Assembly: GCA_004124295.1 (NCBI GenBank)
Contig: SCKI01000012.1
Location: 29,684 to 93,683 of the forward strand
DNA from: Fidelibacterota bacterium
Lineage (GTDB): Bacteria; Fidelibacterota; Marinisomatia; SCGC-AAA003-L08; TS1B11
Direction: 5' to 3'
DNA: 64,000 nucleotides
In this document: positions 54,385-62,719 of the stretch, one piece after another
Layout of the letters: every line of letters starts with the position of its first letter
Position numbering within the stretch: position 1 is the stretch's first letter
Position numbers and translations under genes: made by a program
The notes under the pieces: generated by a model
What the model was told of the DNA's origin: nothing
What the model saw: the letters and a program-made list of their open reading frames with translations, nothing else
The model's database searches: none

Positions 54385-55398
54385 TCAGTACCCCAGGGTA
54401 ACCGTCAGCATATTCACCGGCAGCAGCAGGCCGTAATCGGCCCAGGCGACATCGATTTTCAGCCGCATGGTGGGTGAAAAGGCGTGCCGCAGTCCGGCCC
54501 CCAAGGCCCAGCGGCCCCCCTCGGCGCCGGCCAGCAGGAGGCCGTGGATACCGGTCCGCAAAAACAGCCGGTGCCCGAAATCCAACTCCGCCCCCAGATC
54601 AAGGTACTCCCCGTTGTCGCGGGGATGCAGGCCGTCGATGGCCCAGGAGAGGCCCAGCTGCCCGGATCGCCGGGTTTCGCCGGACAGACCGATGCGGAAG
54701 GTCAGCGGCAGGGGCCAGCTGCCCAGCTCGTAAGCCGCCGGTACCGCCCCATTGCCGAGGCTGGCGGAACCTTCCTGGAAGCTGACGTTCCGGCCGGCCA
54801 GCCGCATGTCGGTGCCGAAGTTGGTGATGGCCATGCCGAGCCGCAGGCCCTTCAGCGGCGTCAGAAACACGGTCCCCACATCGATGGCGACGGCCCGGGA
54901 TGACATCTGCCAGATGCGCGAGCTGAGCAGCTTCACCTGGGCGCCCAGCGAAATGGTCGCGGTCATATTGTGGGCGTAGGCCAGGCCGATGCTCAGGTCC
55001 TGGGCCGTGAAAAACTCGCCGGTGCCGTCCTCCTGGGTCTCCGTGCGCACCGCCATTTCACCGTAATCGAGGCTGGTCGCCTGCAACGCCAGCACGCCGG
55101 AAGGGCCCACTTTCCAGCCCGCCGCGAAGTGGAACAACCGGGTGCCGGCCAGCCACTGGACCTGGGAGAAGACCGCTTCCTGCACGGCGAAACGGCTCAG
55201 CCCGGCAGGATTGAAATGGATGGCGCTGATGTCGCTGGCGCTGGCCGCCGAGGCCTCGCCCATGGCCAGCACCCGGGCATGCACGCCGATCTTCAGAAAC
55301 TGGCCGCTGGTTGTGCCGCTTTTCGTGCGGGTCTGCCCATCGGCCCCGGCGTTCCCCAGTGCGGCCAGCAACAGCACCGCCCGCCAGTGGACATTCAC
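54385..55398 (-). CDS. PorV/PorQ family outer-membrane protein
   Basis: 337 residues. Signal peptide (WRAVLLLAALGNAGADGQ), then SGQFLKIGVHARVLAMGEASAASASDISAIHFNPAGLSRF, the family hallmark, followed by alternating strand segments and a C-terminal aromatic strand (MLTVTLGY). PorV proteins collect type IX substrates at the outer membrane in Bacteroidota. It is coupled by ATGA to the tailed secreted protein gene upstream, which would be its natural client. Confidence 0.85.
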   Translation of the reverse strand: MNVHWRAVLLLAALGNAGADGQTRTKSGTTSGQFLKIGVHARVLAMGEASAASASDISAIHFNPAGLSRFAVQEAVFSQVQWLAGTRLFHFAAGWKVGPSGVLALQATSLDYGEMAVRTETQEDGTGEFFTAQDLSIGLAYAHNMTATISLGAQVKLLSSRIWQMSSRAVAIDVGTVFLTPLKGLRLGMAITNFGTDMRLAGRNVSFQEGSASLGNGAVPAAYELGSWPLPLTFRIGLSGETRRSGQLGLSWAIDGLHPRDNGEYLDLGAELDFGHRLFLRTGIHGLLLAGAEGGRWALGAGLRHAFSPTMRLKIDVAWADYGLLLPVNMLTVTLGY

Positions 55399-58300
55399 TT
55401 GATCACCGCAAATTTGCCGATCTTCTGGCCCAGACCGGAGGCCCTGGCGTCCACATGCCAGATGTAGATGCCGAAAGCAATCTCCATCTGCTCCCGGTTC
55501 AGCAGGTCGTAGGATTCGCGGCCGTTCCAGAAATCGGTGTTGTGCTGGATCACCCGCACCAGATCGCCGGCGATGGTATAAATGCGGATCACGCAGCTTG
55601 GCGGCAGATTGATAAACTGTACCTCCCGGTCGCCCCGGCCGCCGGCAAAGCCGCTGGGCAGCTCATAGGCCGACCGGGCCAGGTAGGGGTTGGGCACCAC
55701 GGCGATCCCGGCCAGCGCGTCGGTTAAGGTCTGCGGAGCGTACCGGCCGGCGGCGGTGGTCAACAGGAATTCGTCGGCGGAGGAGAAGGGCCGGTCGATC
55801 TTGATCTGGAATATGTCATCCGGCCGGGGCGCAACAGGGTTTGCGGAAGCGGGGGCGACAAATTCGAGCTCCCAGGTCTTGTATTCCGGTCCCACAAAGG
55901 GGGCCGACAGGATGCCGATGCGGGTCTGCCCAAGGACGAACTGATTATTTACGGTAGCGATAAGCAGGTAGGGGGCCACTGTCACCGCGGCGGGATCGGT
56001 GACATCGTAGAGGACAAACGGCGCCCGCTGGTTCGGATCGACACCGGAGGCGACCGGTTCGGACTGCCAGTGCAGCTCATAGCTATGCGGGTAGGGGAAT
56101 CCACTGGCGCTGCTGCCTGCGTCCCAGAGCGAGACGATGCCGGTGTAGTTCGCACTGCCGGTGAGCCAACCGGTTTCGTCAGATACTCCCAGGGGACGGT
56201 CCGCGACGACGAGCCGGATGCCGTCGAAGGGGGCGTTGGCGTCCTCAGCGTTGGTGTAGCGGCTCTGCCACAGCGGCACATGCAGGTAGCTGATAACCAC
56301 CGAATCCCCATCGAGGGTGGCGGAAAAACGGATCGTGCCGGTGGTCGCATTCAGCGAGAACAGGCTGTCGGGAACCGCAGTGCCGGCAGGCCCGTTACCG
56401 GTCAGCCGCAGCACCTGCTGCAGGGCCACATGCAGGTGCCGGTCCGAGACCCTGAACCAGCTTTCGCCGATGACGCGATGGCCGGCGCTGTAGGCGGTTT
56501 GGTCCGTTACGGTCAGCAGCGTATCGCCGGCGCCGCTGAGGGGAGCGCCAAAGGTGATGCTGTAGCTGACGCTGTCCCGCACCAGCGGGGGATCAAGGAT
56601 GCGGGCCACAATGCTGCCGGTGGCCGGGCCGCTGTGCTCCAACGCCAGCAGTTGCGGCATAACGCTGCCCGGCGCCGGACCTCGGGGCACCACGATGGCC
56701 ACGTTGGGGTCCGGCTGGAGGATGCCGGTCAGGCCCACTTCGCGGACCCGCTTGGTCGCTTCGGTAGGTGGTATCCCGGTCAGGCCGGTGGTATCGCCGA
56801 AGTCGTAGGGCACCACGGCATAGAAGTAGCGCACACCGTTCGTCACGGTGCTGTCCACATATTCGTGCCGCAGCCCCGAGTCGCTCCCCAGATCGAAATG
56901 CAGCCCCCTGATACCGGCGGGCGCCGGTCCCTTGATGCCGTCCACCAGATCGAAACGGGCCAGCGGTTTCCAGAGGGCCGCATTGCCGGCGTTGTCGGTG
57001 ATGGTGTGGATTTCCTCGAAGCCCGGATCGGTGGCCCGGTAAATGGAGTAACCCTCGAAGTCGTAGCCGAAGGCCGGGTCCCAGGAATCCTCGGCCCAAT
57101 CGTCCCAGTAGAGGGTGACCCTGCCATCGCCGGGGGCGGCCGACAGGGCCGGCAGGTCCGGGGCGCGGGTAAAACGGTAGCCGCTGTTGTAGATGTTCTG
57201 CACGATGCGGGCGGTCCCCAGCAGGTCCTGCTCGTTTTCCCCAAGCAGGATGGCGATGGAGAAGCGGCGGGTCTCCCCGGCCTGCAGGGGGAAGTAGCCG
57301 GACCCGAACAGAAAGACGGTATCGCTGTTCTGGTTGATGTCGCTGAAGGCCTGGGCCGAATCGACCACGCCCAGCGGTCGCAGGCGTTGCCAGATGTCGG
57401 CATCATTGTTGATGGCCACCGCGCCGCGGTTGATGGCGTTGAAACTGGTCAAGCCGATCATGTCCGCTTCGTCCAGGTCGGTCCCCTCGAAATTGGGCTC
57501 GCCCGGCGCGAGCGGATTGTAGGGGTCTCCGGCCGTGGGCAGGCCGTCCCCTTCGCCCTCATCGGGTCCGGGATAGATCAGCGGCGTGCCGGGGCCGATA
57601 CCGTCGATGCCCACATCATCGCTGGCCGGATTCCAGTCGCCGTCGTTGTCCAGCCCGTCATCCATAGACTCATCCACCATGCCGTCGCCGTCGTTGTCGA
57701 TGAGGTCAGTGGCATTGCCGGGGCTTTCCAGAAACATGTAACCGAGCCACCCGGTCGGGCCGCCCCATTGGCTTGTATTGTTGCCGTCAAAAGCATAAAC
57801 CATGTCGATCTGCCGGTCGAAGCGGGCCCAGTCGTCGTTCGCATCCGCAGGGCCGCCGATGTGCGGATCGCCGAACATGCCGAAGACCACCTTCTCATAA
57901 TCGTTGGCCGTCGTATTGGTAATGGCGTAGAAAAAAAATATGGCATCGTTGGCCAGGATGTTGGACCACTGGTAGGCCCGCACTTCGACCCGCAGCCCGA
58001 GCCCCCCGATCGTCGTGTCCCCGGGGAAGGGATAGTAGGGGGGCACCCGGTCGCTGGAAAATTCCAGGTTGTGGCGGTCGTCCATGACGAAGTAGGCGGC
58101 CTGGTCCGCAGTGGCGGCGCCGACCTGATAGGTCCCCGGCCAGGCGGGCCAGTCGCTGGGCCAGGTACTGCTGTCATCGGATACGGCCAGGCTCGACTGG
58201 GCCGGATTGGCATAGCCGGGCAGCGGCTCAAACTGCCAACGCAGCCCGCTGACAGGGTCCTTCTCGACGCTGGAGTCGCCGCCGCCACCGTCGCTCAGGC

Positions 58301-58649
58301 CATCGGATATGATGTGGTAGGTCGCGGCCCAGTCCGGGTTGGTCGAGTCATGGGCGATGGCATTTCCGGAGGCGTCGAAGTAGGGCAGGAATGATCCGTC
58401 GGCCCGCACCGGCACCTCGACCCCGATCAGCGGCCCGAATTCGTAGGCGTAACTGAGGCCGGAAAACACGGGCCATTCCAGGGATGGCTCCCGTCCCGGC
58501 TGGCCGATGGAACCGTGGTCCCAGATGATGGTGCGGATCTGGTTGCCGGCCAGGATGGCCGCCCGGCGGTCAGGGAGTGTGGGCAGCGGACCCTGCGCCT
58601 GGCCGGCGGCCACAACCAGAAGCAGGGCAATGACGGCAGACCGCCCCAC
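55395..58649 (-). CDS. Large secreted protein with fibronectin-like region and sorting-type C-terminal tail
   Basis: 1084 residues. Signal peptide (SAVIALLLVVAAGQAQG). The middle contains Asp-rich calcium-type loops (DLIDNDGDGMVDESMDDGLDNDGDWNPASDDVG) and a fibronectin-III-like stretch (APDLPALSAAPGDGRVTLYWDDWAEDSWD...YSIYRATDPGF). The C-terminal ~95 residues (VVPNPYLARSAYE...FINLPPSCVIRIYTIAGDLVRVI...GIYIWHVDA...GKFAVIK) form a FlgD-like sorting tail. Probably displayed on the cell surface; ligand unknown. The GTG start lies 9 bp from the TonB-receptor stop, and its stop overlaps the PorV-like gene (ATGA). Confidence 0.8.
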   Translation of the reverse strand: MGRSAVIALLLVVAAGQAQGPLPTLPDRRAAILAGNQIRTIIWDHGSIGQPGREPSLEWPVFSGLSYAYEFGPLIGVEVPVRADGSFLPYFDASGNAIAHDSTNPDWAATYHIISDGLSDGGGGDSSVEKDPVSGLRWQFEPLPGYANPAQSSLAVSDDSSTWPSDWPAWPGTYQVGAATADQAAYFVMDDRHNLEFSSDRVPPYYPFPGDTTIGGLGLRVEVRAYQWSNILANDAIFFFYAITNTTANDYEKVVFGMFGDPHIGGPADANDDWARFDRQIDMVYAFDGNNTSQWGGPTGWLGYMFLESPGNATDLIDNDGDGMVDESMDDGLDNDGDWNPASDDVGIDGIGPGTPLIYPGPDEGEGDGLPTAGDPYNPLAPGEPNFEGTDLDEADMIGLTSFNAINRGAVAINNDADIWQRLRPLGVVDSAQAFSDINQNSDTVFLFGSGYFPLQAGETRRFSIAILLGENEQDLLGTARIVQNIYNSGYRFTRAPDLPALSAAPGDGRVTLYWDDWAEDSWDPAFGYDFEGYSIYRATDPGFEEIHTITDNAGNAALWKPLARFDLVDGIKGPAPAGIRGLHFDLGSDSGLRHEYVDSTVTNGVRYFYAVVPYDFGDTTGLTGIPPTEATKRVREVGLTGILQPDPNVAIVVPRGPAPGSVMPQLLALEHSGPATGSIVARILDPPLVRDSVSYSITFGAPLSGAGDTLLTVTDQTAYSAGHRVIGESWFRVSDRHLHVALQQVLRLTGNGPAGTAVPDSLFSLNATTGTIRFSATLDGDSVVISYLHVPLWQSRYTNAEDANAPFDGIRLVVADRPLGVSDETGWLTGSANYTGIVSLWDAGSSASGFPYPHSYELHWQSEPVASGVDPNQRAPFVLYDVTDPAAVTVAPYLLIATVNNQFVLGQTRIGILSAPFVGPEYKTWELEFVAPASANPVAPRPDDIFQIKIDRPFSSADEFLLTTAAGRYAPQTLTDALAGIAVVPNPYLARSAYELPSGFAGGRGDREVQFINLPPSCVIRIYTIAGDLVRVIQHNTDFWNGRESYDLLNREQMEIAFGIYIWHVDARASGLGQKIGKFAVIK

Positions 58650-58658
58650 GGGCCAGCG

Positions 58659-61511
58659 CTAAAAGCTCCAGCCCAGGCTGACCAGTACCTGCCGCGGCGG
58701 CTGAAAGTTCAGCGGGGAGTAGAGGCGCTCCTCCAGCGCATAGACGCCGGCCCCTGCAAGGGCGGGGAACAACTCGGCAGGATCTCCGCCCTGGGCCGGC
58801 CGCAGGGAGTAGGAGGCCCGGCCCGTTTCGGGAAACACCGTCCGCTCGTTCCGGCGGTCGAGGAGATTATAGATCTTCAGGGTGGCCGTCAGGTGCTGGC
58901 CGCCGATGTTGAGCAGCTTGCTGGCCCGCAGGTCGATGGTGAACGTGCCAGGAGCCCGGGCGCTGTTTTCAGCACCGAGGCGTTTCCCCTGGGCATTGGC
59001 GGGGGTGTAGGGCCGGCCGCTGGCGAGCTTGCCGATCAGCCCCAGCAGCAGGCCACCCGGTGTCCGTCCGCTGAGGGTCAGGCCGCCGCTGTGGCGGATG
59101 TCCCAATCGAGGGGGACGGGAGATTTTTCGCTGATCACGGGCGGCTCGCGGAGATTGTCGTAATAGATGGCATCGGGCGAGGAACTGTTGCCCCGGGCGT
59201 CTTGCAGGGTGTAATCGAGATAGAGATTCAGCCCGGCCGGGTTGCGGCGCGCATAGGAGGCGGTAAGGCCCCGCACACTGCCATAATCCCGGGCCACGTA
59301 GCGCGTGTAGCGTAGCTCGTCGTCAATAAAGTTGTACTCGGAGCTGAGCCAGTTGCTGATGTCCCGGTAGTAGAGGCTGACATTGAGGGTGGCGGTGGCG
59401 GAAAGCATCTGCTGCAGGCCCAGTTCGTACATGATGGTACGCTCCGGCTCCAGGTCAGGATTACCGAACTGCAGGGTGCTCCCGGCGACCCTTTTCAGGT
59501 CCGGATTGCGGTATAGCCGGGCCATACCGGGCATGCGGAAGAAGTGGCCGTAGGAGAAGCGGATAAAGCCACGCTCCGAAATGGGAATGCTGATCCCCAA
59601 CCGGGGACTGAGCTGCATTTTGGGCCGGGCCGGCGTGTCCCGCAGCGGATTGGCCGGGTCGGAGAAAGTGCTGTCGGCGGGCTCGAAATAGTCAAACCTG
59701 ATGCCGGCCTGCAACACCATGTTCTGCAGCTCGATCTTGTCCTGCAGATAGGCGGCAATATCGTACGGTCTGCGGGTATACTCCAGATGCCCCAGCCCGG
59801 GCTCGCTCGCCGCCGGGACCCAGGGCTGCCAGCCGCGGCCTTCGGTGATGGATATCAGCATATGGTTGGCATGCAGGCGGTACCGATTCAGTTCGGCGCC
59901 CAGGCGGAGTTGATGGGCCGGGTTGATCTGGCTGGTGAAACTGAACATCAACGTGCCTGTCCGGGTGTCATCGAGGCGGTAGTTGTCCTGCTGGCTGCCG
60001 TAGATAAAGTGTCCCGCCGGCACTGTCGACCGGACCTGTGACGGACCCCAGTAGGGGACATACCTGGGAACCCCTATTTCCGCCACGCTGGAATCGGCAT
60101 TCCAATCCAGCACCTCGTACCAACCGGCAAGCTCATCGACATACTCCCCGGGCACCTGCAACCTGTACCACAAGTCATTGGGCAGATAGGCCCCGTACCG
60201 GCGGATGAAGGCCCAGTCCACCGTCACCACGGTCAGCCGGCCATCGCCGTTCAGGTCCCGGCCGTAGAAATTTTCATCCAGCTGGTAGGGCATCTGCAGC
60301 TTGTGGACGTACTGCTCCGCCAGCGACTTGCGGCTCGCCAGCCGGAGGCTGAATCTGCTGCGGGAGGAGAGGGCCTGGGAGAACTTCAGCGATTGCAACG
60401 TGCCGCTGCTCTCGTAGGTGGTCCGGCCGTCAGGATTGAATTTCCAGGCCTGCTCATACCTGCGGGTCAGCGACTGGAAGCGGTGCAGTTGGTACGTGAG
60501 CTTTGCGCTGGGCCACGGCCTGAAGCTGAGCTTGGCCATGAGGGTAACGGACTGGCGCGGATTCAGCCCTACCCGGGCACTGTCGCCGGTGCGGACCACA
60601 AAGGGATCGGAGCCGGTTTCCAGCGAGGCGAAGTCCCAGGTATTGTGCTCCCGGTAGCCGAACAGCCAGCCGTCGTTTGCCTGCAGACTGCCGACGGCCA
60701 GAAACGTTCCGCCGGGAAGCAGGGGGAGGGGGCCTTCCAGACTGAAATCGGTGCGGCTGAAAGTGAGCGGCTCGAACTGGTCAACAGCATCGAAGATATC
60801 GGTCTGCGTAGAATACATGTCACCGGATTGCTGGCTGAGGGAACCGCTGAACTGCCTCCCGCCCTCGCGAGTCACCAGGTTCACCACACCGCTCATGGCC
60901 CGGCCGTACTCTGCTGAAAAGGGGCCCGTCACGAGGTTCAGTTCGGCGATCATGTTGGTCGCCAGGGGCAGTCCCAACCGGCCGGTAAATGGATCGCCCA
61001 CCGGCAGCCCGTCCAGCAGGTACACAACTTCACCGGACCTGCCGCCACGGAGGTGCAGGCTTCCATCGGCTCCGGCAACGGCCCCAGCCATGGTCTGCAG
61101 CAGGGCCGTGATATCTTCCGCCGGCAGAGCGGTTATTTCCCTCCGGGCCAGGGACCGGCGGGTGGCGGTGAGGTCGGGCTGCAGCAACGTTTCCGGCGCG
61201 ATCACCACCACCGGGACGGCCTCCAGCGGGGCCAGTTCCAGGCTCAGGTTTACGATGGTGGTCCGGTCGATGGAGACGGCAATCCCCTGTACCGTGACAG
61301 TGCCGTAGCCGATGAGGGAGGCGCTCAGGCGATAGCGGCCCGGGGGCAGGCCGAGAATGGCATAGTGGCCGGTGGGATCGGTGATGGCGCCCGTTTCCAG
61401 GGCTTGGAGATAGACATCGACGCCAGCCAGCGGCGTGCCGTCGAATGCGGTTATGCGGCCGGCGATTTTGCCATCGGCGCCACCCTGCAAAGGAGCAGAC
61501 AGTAATAGCAA
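58659..61511 (-). CDS. TonB-dependent receptor with carboxypeptidase-regulatory-like domain
   Basis: 950 residues from TTG 61511. N-terminal CarboxypepD_reg-like domain (KIAGRITAFDGTPLAGVDVYLQ...GHYAILGLPPGRYRLSASLIGY), a plug domain (LLQTMAGAVAGADGSLHLRGGRSGEVVYLLDGLPVGDPFTG, FSAEYGRAMSGVVNLVTR), then a barrel ending in LVSLGWSF. The standard start gives a signal peptide without a charged N-terminus; an ATC at 61532 gives R-L-L-V-A-G-L-L-L-L-S-A, a textbook signal peptide (see findings). First gene of the minus-strand envelope module. Confidence 0.9.
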   Translation of the reverse strand: MLLLSAPLQGGADGKIAGRITAFDGTPLAGVDVYLQALETGAITDPTGHYAILGLPPGRYRLSASLIGYGTVTVQGIAVSIDRTTIVNLSLELAPLEAVPVVVIAPETLLQPDLTATRRSLARREITALPAEDITALLQTMAGAVAGADGSLHLRGGRSGEVVYLLDGLPVGDPFTGRLGLPLATNMIAELNLVTGPFSAEYGRAMSGVVNLVTREGGRQFSGSLSQQSGDMYSTQTDIFDAVDQFEPLTFSRTDFSLEGPLPLLPGGTFLAVGSLQANDGWLFGYREHNTWDFASLETGSDPFVVRTGDSARVGLNPRQSVTLMAKLSFRPWPSAKLTYQLHRFQSLTRRYEQAWKFNPDGRTTYESSGTLQSLKFSQALSSRSRFSLRLASRKSLAEQYVHKLQMPYQLDENFYGRDLNGDGRLTVVTVDWAFIRRYGAYLPNDLWYRLQVPGEYVDELAGWYEVLDWNADSSVAEIGVPRYVPYWGPSQVRSTVPAGHFIYGSQQDNYRLDDTRTGTLMFSFTSQINPAHQLRLGAELNRYRLHANHMLISITEGRGWQPWVPAASEPGLGHLEYTRRPYDIAAYLQDKIELQNMVLQAGIRFDYFEPADSTFSDPANPLRDTPARPKMQLSPRLGISIPISERGFIRFSYGHFFRMPGMARLYRNPDLKRVAGSTLQFGNPDLEPERTIMYELGLQQMLSATATLNVSLYYRDISNWLSSEYNFIDDELRYTRYVARDYGSVRGLTASYARRNPAGLNLYLDYTLQDARGNSSSPDAIYYDNLREPPVISEKSPVPLDWDIRHSGGLTLSGRTPGGLLLGLIGKLASGRPYTPANAQGKRLGAENSARAPGTFTIDLRASKLLNIGGQHLTATLKIYNLLDRRNERTVFPETGRASYSLRPAQGGDPAELFPALAGAGVYALEERLYSPLNFQPPRQVLVSLGWSF

Positions 61512-61599
61512 ACCGGCTACCAGGAGCCGGATTTTAGCTGGACATGGAAACAGTAGAGCAGCCCCCCCAATGGCTTTATCCGGGTCTTATGCGGCGAGC

Positions 61600-61628
61600 A
61601 ATTTAAACGGCTCTGTCGACGGGGTCAA
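61600..61628 (-). promoter_or_regulatory. Sigma-70-type promoter for the TonB-receptor operon
   Basis: On the minus strand: TTGACC at 61628-61623, a 17-bp spacer and TAAATT at 61605-61600. It gives a leader of about 60-80 nt before the receptor gene. Confidence 0.5.
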
Positions 61629-61796
61629 ACCGAATCAATCAGGACCGTGCCGGATGCCACCAAGGCCTGCTAAATGGAAGCCGGACCCTACCAAATACCG
61701 GTATTAAGTTCACTTTCCGTTAGATGATCGATAGCGGATGTTGGATGAAGGATAAGGGATGAAGGATGAATGCTGATTGCTGAAGGCTGAATGATG

Positions 61797-61838
61797 TTGG
61801 ATGTTGGATATTGGATGTTGGATATTGGATGTTGGATC
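61797..61838. repeat. 7-bp tandem repeat, six units
   Basis: TTGGATG and TTGGATA alternate from 61797, ending TTGGATC at 61838, so it is also a 14-bp repeat. Related but irregular GGATGAAGGAT and TGCTGATTGCTGA units flank it on both sides. Confidence 0.95.
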
Positions 61839-61894
61839 GAAGCTGACTGCTGATCGCTGATGGCTGATGGATGCCACCGCCTAGGGCCACTTCT

Positions 61895-62716
61895 TCACCC
61901 CCGGCTGCTGCGGCTTTCCAGTTTTCCCCGCCAGTCCAGTATGCCCAGCCCGGACAACAGGGCCAGGTTCGGGAACAGCAGCGGGGCCATCACCGGCGGT
62001 CCTGCAATGACCTTCTGCAGCCACCCTTCTGACGCCCCGGCCAGGGACGCCTCCATGTGCAGGATGAGTCCGGCCACGCCGATCAGGGCCTGCAGGGCGA
62101 GCACCCCCAGGCAGATATTCAGAAAGGCCGTTGTCGGCGGGCGGAAGAATGCCATCAGCAGGAATCCCAGACCGTAGGCCGAGGCCACCACCGGCAGCCA
62201 CTCCACGGCGTAGAAAAAGCCGTTTTGGGCATGATCGGCGAGGGCCAGAACGAAGATTCCGACGAAGCCGCCCAGGCCCAACAGAAGCACCCACTGGCTC
62301 CACTCGATGGTGTCGTCGGGCACCATGCGGTTCAGCAGCAGCAAAAAGCCGAGGCCGGAGTAGGCCAGGGGAGCGACAAATGGCGCCGCATAAATTAGGC
62401 TCCGCAGGGTATAAAACTCGAAAAACTGGCTACCCAGGTGATAGATCATGCCGAGGATGCCCAACACGATGGCCCCCCAGCCGATGGCCAGCCCCACGGG
62501 ACGGGACCGGGATTCACTGCCGCGCCGGTGATAGTGTTCCCAGGCCAGGAGGATCGGCGCCGCGATGGAAAATATTACCGGCAGCCACTCAGCAGGCGCC
62601 CGGAAGCGATTGACCGCGTGGGCCAGGGTGACATCCAGCGCCAGGAAGGCCAGGTTGGCGATGACAAACAGCTCGATGATCAGCCAGCGCCGGGCCGGCC
62701 AGATGTGCTGCCACAC
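61895..62716 (-). CDS. Polytopic membrane protein, partner of the octahaem cytochrome
   Basis: 273 residues with about eight membrane helices (from WLIIELFVIANLAFLALDVTLA onward). I do not recognise a named family, and no haem-binding CxxCH or clear quinone motif is visible, though several helix-embedded His and Trp residues occur (for example MIYHLGSQFFEF, LADHAQNGFFY, LHMEASL). GTG 62716 lies 3 nt past the stop of the cytochrome gene (62720), so both are co-transcribed. Likely the membrane anchor or electron conduit for the cytochrome, by analogy with other cytochrome c-membrane pairs; this is inference from neighbourhood. Confidence 0.6.
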   Translation of the reverse strand: MWQHIWPARRWLIIELFVIANLAFLALDVTLAHAVNRFRAPAEWLPVIFSIAAPILLAWEHYHRRGSESRSRPVGLAIGWGAIVLGILGMIYHLGSQFFEFYTLRSLIYAAPFVAPLAYSGLGFLLLLNRMVPDDTIEWSQWVLLLGLGGFVGIFVLALADHAQNGFFYAVEWLPVVASAYGLGFLLMAFFRPPTTAFLNICLGVLALQALIGVAGLILHMEASLAGASEGWLQKVIAGPPVMAPLLFPNLALLSGLGILDWRGKLESRSSRG

Positions 62717-62719
62717 CGC

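Larger units (their letters stand above)
61512..61894. other. Gap with simple-sequence repeats and a minus-strand promoter
   Basis: No gene. Contains the promoter at 61600-61628, a mini-ORF ATG-TCC-AGC-TAA (61545-61534, minus strand) just before ATC 61532, and from about 61736 to 61870 degenerate GGATG/TGCTGA-type repeats. Confidence 0.7.

Noticed and set aside
56070..58394. 774-codon open frame on the plus strand
   Set aside because: Antisense to the 1084-residue secreted protein, whose signal peptide and sorting tail make it the real gene.
61736..61870. Possible CRISPR array
   Set aside because: Units are 7-14 bp with no spacers and no cas genes nearby; it is simple-sequence DNA.
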